From positions 64,430,079-64,494,078 of the forward strand of contig OY829327.1 of NCBI GenBank assembly GCA_963691655.1: 64,000 bases of DNA, in the 5' to 3' direction. The stretch is from Toxonevra muliebris. Taxonomy: Eukaryota; Arthropoda; Insecta; Diptera; Pallopteridae. The translations under genes and the position numbers were made by a program. Positions 1 through 10,051 of the stretch are shown here, one piece after another (within the stretch, counting starts at the first letter, position 1; every line of letters begins with the position of its first letter). The notes below the pieces were generated by a model, which worked only from the letters and a program-made list of their open reading frames with translations, was not told where the DNA came from and did no database searches.

Positions 1-2
1 AA

Positions 3-402
3 CGCTTCGTTGATACATTGAAAAGAGCGTTAGTTAAAGCTTATGGCGAATATAATACAAATGATAAATTAAACCTTCAGGTATCTATTTCACAATACCG
101 TGCCACTCCAAATCCAAGTGCGCCAGAAGGGAAGTCACCATCGGAAAGCTTCATTGGAAGAAAATTATCTACACAACTCGATCTCCTTAAACATCAGGTT
201 ACTCCATCAACAGAAAAGAATACATCCATAGAACAAGCATTCAATAAAAAGTATAGTGCAGTATCGCGTAGCTTTAAGCAGAGAGACAAGGTATTTGCTA
301 AAGTATTTCAACAAAACAAAATGATGTGGTGCCCCGGTACAATCATCTGGATCAGTTGGATCTGTGTTGTACAGCGTACTCATCGAACCCAGCCGACGTA
401 AA
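3..402 (+). pseudogene. Ty3/gypsy integrase C-terminal part (pol fragment)
   Basis: This is the 3' part of a gypsy-type pol, open from the window's left edge (reading RFVDTLKRAL) and ending at about 400. Motifs seen are ISQYRATPNPSAPEGKSP and FIGRKLSTQLDLL, the conserved end of the integrase core in Metaviridae (a short run of Thr/Pro followed by GKSP and a GRKLRT-like block). In a working element the protein inserts the LTR cDNA into chromosomes. The frame is lost near 350, where the reading continues in another frame. The N-terminal catalytic part lies outside the window, so the DDE residues cannot be judged. Family assignment (gypsy rather than BEL) rests on these C-terminal motifs only. 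Confidence 0.8.
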
Positions 403-666
403 GACTTAATACGTTCGCATGCAAACCAATTACGAATGCGTTTCCACAATAACGATACAATTATCCGGAAGCCATCAACAACAGTCAGCATCAAGTTAAT
501 AATGAACACTGCGAGACGAGTCATCAGTCTTCATCATTATCAAACACTAATCGACATCAACGTAGATCCGCAAGACATCGTAGGCGACCGCAGCGTTTCA
601 TTTAAACAACAAGGGATGTTGGTATCACCACAATACTCATCAATGTGGCAATGCCAAAACACATAA
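364..666 (+). pseudogene. Gypsy integrase extreme C-terminus, frameshifted continuation
   Basis: This continues the previous fragment in a different frame. The reading VLIEPSRRKDLIRSHANQLR matches the usual gypsy integrase tail, in which a short beta-barrel domain is followed by R.H.NQLR. A one- or two-base indel around 345-365 separates it from the upstream frame. After about 440 the protein is low-complexity and ends at 664-666. No polypurine tract or LTR could be identified with confidence downstream (667-900). The element is dead as read. Confidence 0.65.
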
Positions 667-1888
667 TATAATATATTCATAATTACAGAGAGTCAGTCAT
701 CGTTTCATGTTCCTGAGCATCGGTCGACATTTTTATCATCAGCATCTTCGCTGCGTATTAATATTATCATTTCCGAAACGGCCGTCTGATTTGCCCGTCT
801 CTATATACATTGTTGTGGTGATGACTACATTTGTTCATTAACCTGTTTATATATAACTTCAAATTATCATTTATCTTCTAAACTTTAAGTTATTGTAATT
901 ATACTCTTTTAAAGTATGTGTTATGACAGAATGTATATGCAAAGATTTGGTATTTGTTTATTCTATTTCTTGTTTTAATTAAATTTTTTACATTTCCCGC
1001 ATGACATATGCAATTCGCACGACTTTTAGTGTTAATCAAATCTGGAAATTTATTGACATATTGTTTGTTTCGGCTTATAACTAATTCCCGAAGCTGTTGG
1101 CTTGAAGAGGAGAAGTCATCAACAATGCATTCGACTTGACCGTGTCGTCCATTGTATTGCTGCAGGACCAGATGGTTCCCGTAGGAGATGCAAACATTGC
1201 CACAATCATACAAAATACATAAACACAAAATGCTATGTATCATCCTTTTCAAAATGCTTCCAAAACACCCACTCCAAACAATAGTTTTGAGATCAGTAAA
1301 TTTTTCGAACGTTTTTGTTTTTACTTTTTTGTCAATAATAAATTAAAAACTATTTTTTTTTACCATGAATTAACTGCGTACTTACTAAAAATACATGTTA
1401 AAACAATTACAATTAGAAATTTAATTACTTTTTCAGTCCAACAATAAAAACACAAACTTTTAAATTTTAGCCAAAAGTAAACTCTTTAACTGACAGTGGT
1501 GCGTGTTCGCACTACTTTGCCCCGCCTATACCTAGGCAGGTACGAAAAAAAAATCTTTCATGTTTGATTATCTATATCTTCCCTTAAAAGGAAATTGAAA
1601 TATTCTCAGTATTTCTATGCATGTCAATTAATGGGTTAATGAGTTAAGTAATAATTATTACAGTTGTTCTAATATATATATGTGGAACAATCTTAATGAA
1701 ATTTTACACTTAGAGCGCTTATTCAAAAAAAATAACTTTTGGTTTCCAATTTCAATCTCAAATTAGAGTCCCAGAGAGGTCAAATAGGTGGTCTTGAGAA
1801 CAAGCTGGAAAGCGCGTCGTTCAATCTTAATTTAATTTGGCATGATGAATTTTTAGCCTATATTATATAAAATCACACTTATGTATAT
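667..1888. other. No gene recognised
   Basis: A+T-rich sequence. The first 250 bases may hold the LTR of the gypsy fragment to the left, but no matching second LTR exists in the window to show it. The short reading frames at 899-1447 have no recognisable motif and overlap on both strands. Confidence 0.5.
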
Positions 1889-1890
1889 TA

Positions 1891-2523
1891 CACCCAGAAA
1901 AATACCCATCTCTAGAACAAAGAAAAAGTTTCCTCAATTTATATCCACGAAAATTTCTCTCGTTTATGTACATTTTTCTCAAAATGAAGAAAAATGTGCT
2001 CCTTTCATGCAACCATGGTGTTTAATTTGAAGTAACTTTTTTCTTCATTTTTGGAAATCTAATTGCGATGCTGCCCACCAATTGAAATCAAATCCCAAGT
2101 TTCAATGAAATTGTTAAAACTAAAATTAAAGAAAAGTAAGATAAAAAAGTAAATAAAACACAAGAAAAAATGGGTGTGGTAAATAGGTATCTTCAAATAT
2201 AATTTTTTTTCTAAAACTAAGGACTAAGTTTACGCGTCTCTGCATAAAATTTTAACTCAAGAGCTTTTATGAATTACTTGGTCTATTGTTAACATAAATG
2301 CACATGGAACAATGGACGTTTCCATAAACCTGTTTTTTCCAAAATTTAGTCGCACCAGCATATAAATTATATACAATTTCTCATATTTGAAAAATATTTC
2401 CTCAACTCAAAGAAATTTTATATATCTTAATGAGGAAACCGTTTCTATGGCGCCAAATCATTCCCATTTTTCCTCAATTTTATAGCCGTTTTTCTTCGAA
2501 CCAAGTAAGTATTTCTCTGGGTG
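1891..2523. mobile_element. TA-target TIR element, family CACCCAGA, copy 1
   Basis: The left end reads CACCCAGAAAAATAC after a TA and the right end reads GTATTTCTCTGGGTG before a TA, so the 633-bp unit has imperfect terminal inverted repeats of about 15 bp and a probable TA target duplication. That pattern fits a non-autonomous Tc1/mariner-like element (MITE). It has no coding frame. A rearranged relative lies at 40341-40975. Confidence 0.75.
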
Positions 2524-3348
2524 TACAATCATATGAAATTGAGGTTGATTAAAAATAAAACCGTAAACAATCAACTAAGATATATGTAGAAATATTAACA
2601 TGTATTCACTTCTCATCAAATGAAGGGGAGTGTCGTCAGAGTTGGAGCATGTTTTGAGTTTTTCTTCTAACTTCTATTTAATGCCGAATTTTTATTAATG
2701 TTACATATCGTTGGAAAGATCCCACAAATTGCAATGTTTTTGCTGAGCATTAAAATGTTACTAAATTAATAGTTCAGGAGATATGAACATTTGCAAAAAA
2801 AACGAAAATTGAAGTCAGGGTCAGGAGCACTGTAGAAAATCAATAAGAAATGGAGGACTATGATTGAAAATAACATGAAAATTAAAGAAAAAGGAAAAAT
2901 TACACTTAAAAACCGGGAAAAGAGGCCTGAAATCGGAATGCAAATTCCTCTGTGTGGATTTTAAGGGAAATTTGATTTTTTTTTATACACACACGATACG
3001 ATATGATAAAAAGACACGGAAAACACGAAAGGGTGAGAAAAATATATTTGCAGAGTCAAAACGCATCATTACAACAAAATTTTCGGTGTTCCGACCCTGA
3101 TTACAAGCACTGCTCCGACCCGACAACACACGTCAAATGCTACGTAGTTCTACTTCTTAAACCTTATCGAACAATTTAAGTTAACTTATTTTGATGTTTG
3201 CATGTAATTTTTAAATTAATTCACCTATACTGTCACTGTAAAAAAGTTTTTTTTAATCTTTTTTTAACCTGTGGTCACGTAACACTTATATACACTTCAT
3301 GTTTTAAACTCGAAATGACATGAAAAGTTTGCTTTGATCATGTATTAA

Positions 3349-5529
3349 GGGGTTATATACGTTTTGGTACGGGAAACTTAGGGCATATTTGTGATTTTTT
3401 TTTTGACTATTTGAAATAATTTATTTGAAACTCATAACAGGTATACATTAAATGGCTTATTTGCTCCATACATTTTGCTAAAGTATTTCAGATATTAATT
3501 GTGACAGCAGAATATGAAAATAGGGTGCTAAAAACCAATTAAAATGAAAAAAAAAATTTAAATTTGAGAAAATTGGATGCGCTACTCCGAAAACCGTGAT
3601 TTTAAAGGATGTTTTACAATAGGTTTGGGATTTTGTATGGAAAAAGTATTCAACTTGCATATAAAAGAATTTCAGATATCCATACCTACGTAAAAAATGC
3701 CCAGTTTGTTGATACAACTGAACACAAAGCCACCCGTAGCGCCTAAAGTCGCCCTTTGGCACTTTTTTTTACGAATTTTCAAATTTAACCGTTAGGATTT
3801 TGAAGTTAGCGGTAATTTTTTAAAAATTAAAGTAAGTAGCATTGTAGGTAATTCAATTTAGTTTATTTAAAACACAAAAATTTTTCAAATCGAGTTGTAT
3901 TTGAACTAATAAACCATAATTTGAAATAGTTAACCCATGTCGAGTACAATCAAGTTCATCTTTTACAAATGTTGCCAAAAAATTGCAAAAAATGTATCAA
4001 ACCGTACAAAAAGTTAAAATATACATGAATCAAATGAATGCCCCTGAATGTGACAGCTCGAACGAGCACTTATCCCAAAAAGTTGTTTTTTAAACTCTTG
4101 GAACATATCCCTGTTTTTGTACTACTTTCTTGTCCCGTATAATACAATTTCGTATATAATAAGGCAGATTTCTAAATTCTTGGAAACTAACTCCGCAATA
4201 TAACATGAATTCGCACAACACAATGCTTTTTTGGAACCTAACAATCGTGTTATACGGGGGACACCTGTATTACATATTGATATAAATCAACAATTTTGAC
4301 GCAAGCGATTAAGTATGTAGAAAACTTTAAAAGTTAGTAGTTACTTCTTAATTGGTAAGTTTCACTAATTTAAGGTAATTTTTTCAACGTCTGCTTTGTT
4401 TTTTGCAATTTTTTGGCAACATTTGTCAAAGATGAACTTGATTGTACTCGACATGGGTTCACTAAAAGTTAATTTATTAGTTCAAATACAACTCGTTTTG
4501 AAAAATTTTTGTGTTTTAAATAAACTAAATTGAATTACCTACAATGCTACTTACTTTAATTTTTAAAAAATTACCGCTAACTTCAAAATCCTAACGGTTG
4601 AATTTGAAAATTCGTAAAAAAAAAAGTGCCAAAGGGCGACTTTAGGCGCTACGGGTGGCTTTGTGTTCAGTTGTATCAACAAACTGGGTACGCCATTCAC
4701 TTTAGTGGCATTTTTTACGTAGGTATGGATATCTGAAAATCTTTTATATGCAAGTTGAATACTTTTTCCATACAAAATCCCAAACCTATTGTAAAACATC
4801 CTTTAAAATCACGGTTTTCGGAGAACCGCATCCAATTTTCACAAATTTTAATTTTTTTTTTAATTTTAATTGGTTTTTAGCACCCTATTTTCATATTCCG
4901 CTGTCACAATTAAGATCTGAAATACTTTAGAAAAATAAGCCATCTAGTATACATAATATATATTACGAAAAAAAAGAGTGGTCGGATATAAAAAAATATT
5001 GAAAATTGTAGAAGCTGTAGCTCTTGTCCTGATGCGCGTTTTTTCTGCAGAGTCTGGCGGTGACCACGATTGAATGCCAACTACTCAACTGTAATCAAAA
5101 AGAAAAAAATGTGTGCTACAGCGCCGAGTACTTGAACGAAAAATTTTGAAAAAAACCTTTTTCTCATACGGAAACCATGATGCAAAAAAAAGTCGATTTT
5201 TTGAGTCTCAAATATGTATTTAAAAAAAATTATTAGTTAAGACAAATACTGCACATGAAAAAATTATCGTTCAAGTACTCCGTATTGTAACTAGGAAAAA
5301 ATTTTTAAAAAAATAGATGAATTGGTCCGCAAAGGCATTTTTCAAAAAATATCATTCGGAGAAAATCACTTTTAAAGTTTTGAGTGCACTTTATTCATGA
5401 ACAGCGCGCTACAAATCGAGTTGCTACTTACGATCTACTGCTCGGAATTTTGAACATAAACTCTTGAAAGTATGTTTGTTCGAAATAAGTCATAAAATTT
5501 TTTTCGATTTTTTGACTCATGAAAACCCC
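3349..5529. mobile_element. TTAA-target element nested in family F
   Basis: The unit is bounded by TTAA at 3345-3348 and TTAA at 5530-5533, with ends GGGGTTATATACG and (reverse) GGGGTTTTCATGA. The family F copy at 60240-60720 carries a single TTAA at the matching point (about 60305-60315), that is, an unoccupied site. TTAA duplication is the habit of piggyBac and Kolobok elements. The short GGGG ends do not decide between them. No transposase frame remains. It contains the hAT-like element at 3449-4946. Confidence 0.72.
3449..4946. mobile_element. hAT-like element family A with ~500-bp inverted arms, copy 1
   Basis: The outer ends are TAAATGGCTTATTTGCTCC and the reverse complement of a 3' end reading AAATAAGCCATCTA. 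The flanks carry an exact 8-bp duplication GTATACAT (3441-3448 and 4947-4954). The arms (3449 to about 3995 and about 4400 to 4946) are nearly perfect inverted repeats around a 400-bp loop, so the single strand would fold into a long hairpin. The 8-bp duplication and TA(G/A) end suggest hAT. There is no transposase. Other copies lie at 26998-27808 and 50625-52299, with a lone end at 14897-14924. Confidence 0.8.
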
Positions 5530-6032
5530 TTAACGGACGCCAGTGAAATATAACGAAGAAAACGACACTGTTCCGACTCTGACAGCACCCCGACCATGAC
5601 GACACTCACCTACATGTAATTCTACATGCTGTAGTAAAATTCTATTTCATCCAGGGCTTTGGAGCGGAGCTGGAGCAAGGAGCTGTGGAGCACACTGTTT
5701 TGACCGGAGCTAGAGCTGGAGCAATGAATATTTAACCACTCTGCTGCTCCGATTCATAATTTTTCCAACTATTGTTGCTTGACATTATATTTGAAAACTT
5801 GCACACTATTACAATTTTCCCATTACCATCTCCATTGGAATGAATTAGTACTAAAATAAATTCATTACATTTATTGATTAATTACAAATTCATTGCAAGG
5901 GATTTGAACTGAGTAGTGCCATTTCCATTGCAGTAATGAAATGTACAATTTTAATTACAATAGCCCTATTCACGATTTCGTGCAAATGGTCTTGCATCAT
6001 TACAAATGCAAAATAGTTCTGGTATCACAGTA

Positions 6033-6422
6033 GGGTGATTCTCTAAGTCTTGTATATGCTCATGCACGGTAGCATGATAGCACAAATAGTAAAACTTTCC
6101 AACGAAACAAAAAAAAACAATATACACGTCAATCCAATCTGCAACACTTAAAAACTTTACCTACGGCGATACCCATGTATATGTTCAATGCAATGAAGTG
6201 TAGTATACTAAATGCAACTCTGTACCTCTCTCTCACTTTCTGTGTTTACATTTTCTAATATATTTCAGTTCTACGTTAATGTGCGCTCTCAAATCGTAGT
6301 ATAATTTAGTATAATATTTTTGCATTTCGTGCTATTGTGCAATGTACGCTCTCGAATCGTAGTATAATTAAGTATAATATTTTTGCATTTCGTGCAATTA
6401 TACTAGACATAGAAAATCACCC
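6033..6422. mobile_element. TA-target MITE nested inside the nested MITE
   Basis: The ends GGGTGATTCTC and GAAAATCACCC are inverted and flanked by TA (6031-6032 and 6423-6424). Comparison with uninterrupted relatives (for example around 51960) shows the host sequence TATCACA...AACAAATATATGCG split exactly here. The interior holds two tandem copies of a ~67-bp unit (6280-6340 and 6347-6407) containing ATCGTAGTATAAT and TTTTTGCATTTCGTGC. Confidence 0.75.
6280..6407. repeat. Two-copy tandem repeat, ~67-bp period
   Basis: Two copies of a unit beginning CGCTCTC(A/G)AATCGTAGTA and ending in CATTTCGTGC stand head to tail, with a few differences. They lie inside the innermost MITE of the 5.65-7.05 kb nest. 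Confidence 0.75.
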
Positions 6423-7308
6423 TAATAACAAATATATGCGATATGCAATAAAAATTTGCATTTGCGTTTACACCATATCGTGAATAGGGCTAATGTGTGT
6501 TAATAATTCCTAATTTTTTTAAAAGATGTCACTAAGAATAAGGAGTTCACAATCTTAACTGGTTCTATTGCTATGTCAGCAGCCTTCAAAACGATATAGT
6601 TGTTGCACAACTTAGCATTATATTTTTTTGTATGGTAAACATGTCAAGTTTTGAGCCAAATAGTATTTTCGGAACTTCCCGGAATTGGTCACCTAACATC
6701 AAATTTTTCAATACCGAGTTTTTGGTGGATTATGATAAGTCGTGCTCACTTGCATCTGTACCGAAAAGTTTGAAGATATACACCGAAAATTTACGATCTC
6801 TTCCTTTAGCTCAAATTACAAATTCTGGAAGCAGTACTCTAATATCAAAATAATTTTTGCTTTTCCTGTAAAATTCGGAAAATGGGTGTTAGGGCTTTAA
6901 CAAATTAAGGTAGCGATACACATAAACGCATTTAAAATAAAAAAAATGATTTTTATTGAGAAAATTATATATAGTTGGAGCTCGGAGTGGAGCACGGAGC
7001 GGAGTCGGAGCTATACTCAACCCCAAAATTTGGCTGCTCCAAAGCACTGATTTCATCAAGAAGTTTACTTTTATAGATATGTTTACTTGTGAACATTTTC
7101 ATCATTTTTGGCGAAGGCTCAAATTTAGAACAACCCTCTTTCATCGAATATAGCGTCTGCTATTTTCATTCCCCCTTAAGAGGCTGAAAAATCTAGGATT
7201 TTTACCTCTAAATTAGCAGCACTGTAAAGCTAAGCTATTCGTTTATTACCATATATAATTAAGTATAACTTGTTTTCCTAAACTATTAATATTTCTGTTT
7301 ATAAGAAA

Positions 7309-8578
7309 CAGAGCTGTAAAAGAGTGCAATCAATTGAGGATATAAGTCACTATTGAATAATAATTTTTGATTGCAGTTATTGAATAATGTATTTGACCCC
7401 AGAATAAAAAATGCATTTGGAAGTCTTTTTTGGAGTAGCCGATTGGTTATTCATTTAGAAAAATCTTTTTTAGAGTCAAGGGAGTGCAGTCTTTTTTTGA
7501 AATCATGAGATCTTTTGACTCCAAAATCATGACTGCTTTGAAGTCACTTGGAGTCACTTGAGTAACCTTGAACTCAAATGCAGTAATTTGGAGTCAATTG
7601 CAATTTGCAGTCAATTGGGATTTTGAAGTCAATTGGAGTCAGTTTAAGTCTTTTGGAGTCAGTTTAAGTCTTTTGGAGTCAATTGGGAATTTGAAGTCAA
7701 TTGGAGTCACTTGGAGTCAATTGGGGATTTGAAATCAATTGGAGTCACTTCAAATCTTTTGGAGTCAATTCGGATTTGAAGTCAATTTTAATATATGTGT
7801 TATTTATTATTTAATATATATCTTCTCTCATAAATACTCAATAAATACTCAGGTCTCCCAAACTGATTCTTTCATAAATACTCAGTTTTCCAAAAAACAC
7901 ACGCCACAAATAATATAACAATATCACTAATTATTCACTTCAAAAAGGTTTGCACATTTTGTGGTAATTCCATGCAACTCGCGTTTCAATATAATAATTA
8001 ATACTTTTTACTACAATAATTTATTTAATATTAAAAAGAAAATGACAATCGAGTATTGTAAATGAAATATTAAGGTGTATTACCCTAGAATAATTATTAT
8101 CCTAAAAATGTATTAACAATATCTAAGCTATAACTCGTAAAAACAGTGACTCCAATTGACTTCAAATCCCCAATTGACTCCAAAAGTCTCCAATTGACTT
8201 CAAATTCCCAATTGACTCCAAAAAACTTCAACTGGCTCCAATTGACTTCAAAATCCCAATTGACTCCAATTGACTGCAAATAGCAATTGACTCCAAACGA
8301 TTGCATTTGAGTTCAAGGTTACTCAAGTGACTTCAAAGCAGTCATGATTTTGGAGTCATAAGATTTGCAGTCACATGATTTCAAAAAAAGACTGCACTCC
8401 CTTGACTCTAAAAAAGATTTTTGTAAATGAATAACAAATCGGCGATTCCAAAAAAGACTTCCAAATGCATTTTTTATTCTGAAGTCAAATACGTTATTCA
8501 GTAACTGCAATCATGAATTGTCGGTTATTAACTGTGACTTCAAGGTATTGCAATTAAATTGATTGCATTCTTGCTCTG
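7309..8578. mobile_element. Fold-back hAT element with tandem repeats in its arms
   Basis: The ends are CAGAGCTGTAAAAGAGTGCA and (reverse) CAGAGCAAGAATGCA, with an exact 8-bp target duplication ATAAGAAA at 7301-7308 and 8579-8586. The arms (7309 to about 7790 and 8150 to 8578) are inverted copies. Their inner parts consist of a short word, GGAGTCAATTG/GAAGTCAATTGG, repeated many times. The centre (7790-8145) is plain A+T-rich DNA. The architecture recalls Foldback/Galileo elements, but the ends and 8-bp duplication fit hAT. Non-coding: the frame at 8097-8306 is only the repeat being translated. Confidence 0.87.
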
Positions 8579-8586
8579 ATAAGAAA

Positions 8587-9125
8587 TTTATAATTTTACA
8601 TTTTCAACTTATAATACAGTAATACCTAGGTAATTGCGTAACGAAAATAATTGAATTTAATTCAATTTTTACTAATTAATTTGAAGTATAAACTGATAAA
8701 TTTGGAAGAAATTTGCAAAAAAATTTCAAAATATTAGAAAATCACGAGTATTAATTATTATTAATAAAAACAAAGTTCTACCCACAAAAAGGACTCATGG
8801 TGTATCATTTACTATTCAATCACTAAAGCTATCACAGTTGCTCCTAACACTATTGTCGCTCTCACTCCCATCATCGCCGCAACTTCCAGGCAACTCCATT
8901 AATAAAGGAATAACTTCTTTGGGCAACTCTACTATCTTCAATTTTGGCTAACCTCTTGCCAGGGATATGACTTGCTCGGATTGCTGCAACATCATGTGAA
9001 TGATATCTGTGGTTGTTTTAGTTCGGCTAATACTTTGTTGCTACCTTATGCCAATTGGCAAGAGTATTTGTTTAGCAACTATAGCTCCATGCACATGGAT
9101 CTTATGAACACTAACTGACAGTCGG
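8587..9125. other. No gene recognised
   Basis: Unassigned A+T-rich sequence between two hAT-type repeats. I see no coding motif and no match elsewhere in the window. Confidence 0.5.
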
Positions 9126-9984
9126 CACGAGCGATGCTAACTTGCGGGGAATCGGGGAATGAGCTGTTTTTTGCGGGGAATTTGAAGTCGTTCAGCTTTT
9201 AGTAATTAAAGTCTGTAGAATATTTTATGTCAAATTTGTAATGTAAAACGTTTAACTTATAATATTTTATATTTGGGGTCTTAAAATCTTCATCTTTTCT
9301 TAAGCATGCCCTGCAATTTATTGGTTTGGAGAAATCGATTTTTAAGAGTATTTGAAAGTATTATGTTTCGAAAGTATTTTGTAAAAATTTCAACGCAGAG
9401 TGCTTTTGTAGATATAGACGATTATAGCGCCGAGTGTCAGTCAGGCCAAAACAGTTGCGCGGCGCTTCGACTCAGCCGTTCAGAAAGGCTTAGCTAAGCA
9501 TTCGTCCAGCACCTCCTGATTAATAACTCTAATTCATTGCTGACTAATTTATAAACTTACAAATTACGGTCAGCCAACATAAAGAAGATGAAGTCTATTT
9601 TATATGTTAAAAACCGATAGTCAAAACTTAAAACCCGTTTTTCTCAAATAAAGTTTTTGCCATTTTTTATTTGAGTCAAAAGAAATCCCATGTCTTCTCC
9701 TTTGAGAACTTTGATATCGAAAAGTGGGCTAAAGCTTATATGTTATGAAAGTACATTTCTATTAATCTACCAGTCCCATAAAAATTGGTTAAGTTTTGGA
9801 CCGAGAAAGTTCAGGATCGCCTTAAAATATCACTCACTGAGGTCAATTTTGTTTTGTAAAATGTTTATATTGAAAGTGAGTATAGCGCTATTATACATAA
9901 TATGAAATTATGACAATCCGATCGAAAATCGGGGAATTTCTCGAGGGTTATCGGGGAGAGAGAAAAAATGAGTTGGCATGCCTG
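9126..9984. mobile_element. hAT-like repeat family H, copy 1
   Basis: The right end reads AGTTGGCATGCCTG, so the inverted terminus is CAGGCATGCCAACT, a hAT-like end. The left end near 9126 reads GCGATGCTAACT, a decayed version of it. The word CGGGGAAT is repeated close to both ends (9140-9180 and 9935-9955), as in subterminal binding sites. An inverted copy occupies 49409-50590, where the end is CAGGGATGCCAACT. A convincing target duplication is not visible, and no transposase frame remains. Confidence 0.65.
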
Positions 9985-10051
9985 GTCACGAAATTTTTCA
10001 ATATATATTCTAACAGTGCCACGGGCAAATATATCATAATTTATATTTAGG

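Larger units (their letters stand above)
2629..5607. mobile_element. TIR element family F (GAGTGTCGTCA ends), copy 1, host of a nested pair
   Basis: The inverted ends are GAGTGTCGTCA (2629-2639) and TGACGACACTC (5597-5607). Sequence just inside each end (about 2790-3340 and 5534-5605) reappears in reverse orientation at 60240-60720, where the two halves are contiguous. So everything between 3349 and 5529 is a later insertion. No protein is encoded. No convincing target duplication was seen, and the superfamily is unknown. Confidence 0.6.
5963..6490. mobile_element. TA-target MITE family D (TAGCCCTATTC ends) nested in the hAT
   Basis: The ends are GCCCTATTCACGAT and ATCGTGAATAGGGC, bounded by TA on each side (5961-5962 and 6491-6492). 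Without its own insertion the unit would be about 140 bp. Inner sequence (reading like TATCACA...AAATATATGCGATATG) recurs at 34127-34260, 51786-52047 and 53853-54090. Non-coding, and mobilised in trans if at all. Confidence 0.75.
5652..7049. mobile_element. Non-autonomous hAT with GGAGC subterminal repeats
   Basis: The left end CAGGGCTTTGGAGC and right end GCTCCAAAGCACTG are inverted repeats, flanked by an exact 8-bp target duplication ATTTCATC (5644-5651 and 7050-7057). Both ends are full of GGAGC/GGAGCT words, which in hAT elements are typical transposase-binding subterminal repeats. The 1398-bp unit has been lengthened by the nested elements at 5963-6490. The reading frame at 6632-6853 shows no transposase motif. 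Confidence 0.88.

Noticed and set aside
899..1447. Reading frames of 60-117 codons on both strands
   Set aside because: No motif, overlapping on both strands in A+T-rich DNA. Treated as chance frames.
3478..4930. Frames at 3478-3762, 4563-4799 and 4748-4930, and the similar ones at 27525-27731 and 27680-27818
   Set aside because: Similar proteins appear only because they translate the inverted arms of the hAT-like family A.
8097..8306. 69-codon frame with repeating GVNW/EVNW
   Set aside because: Translation of the GGAGTCAATTG tandem word in the fold-back hAT.
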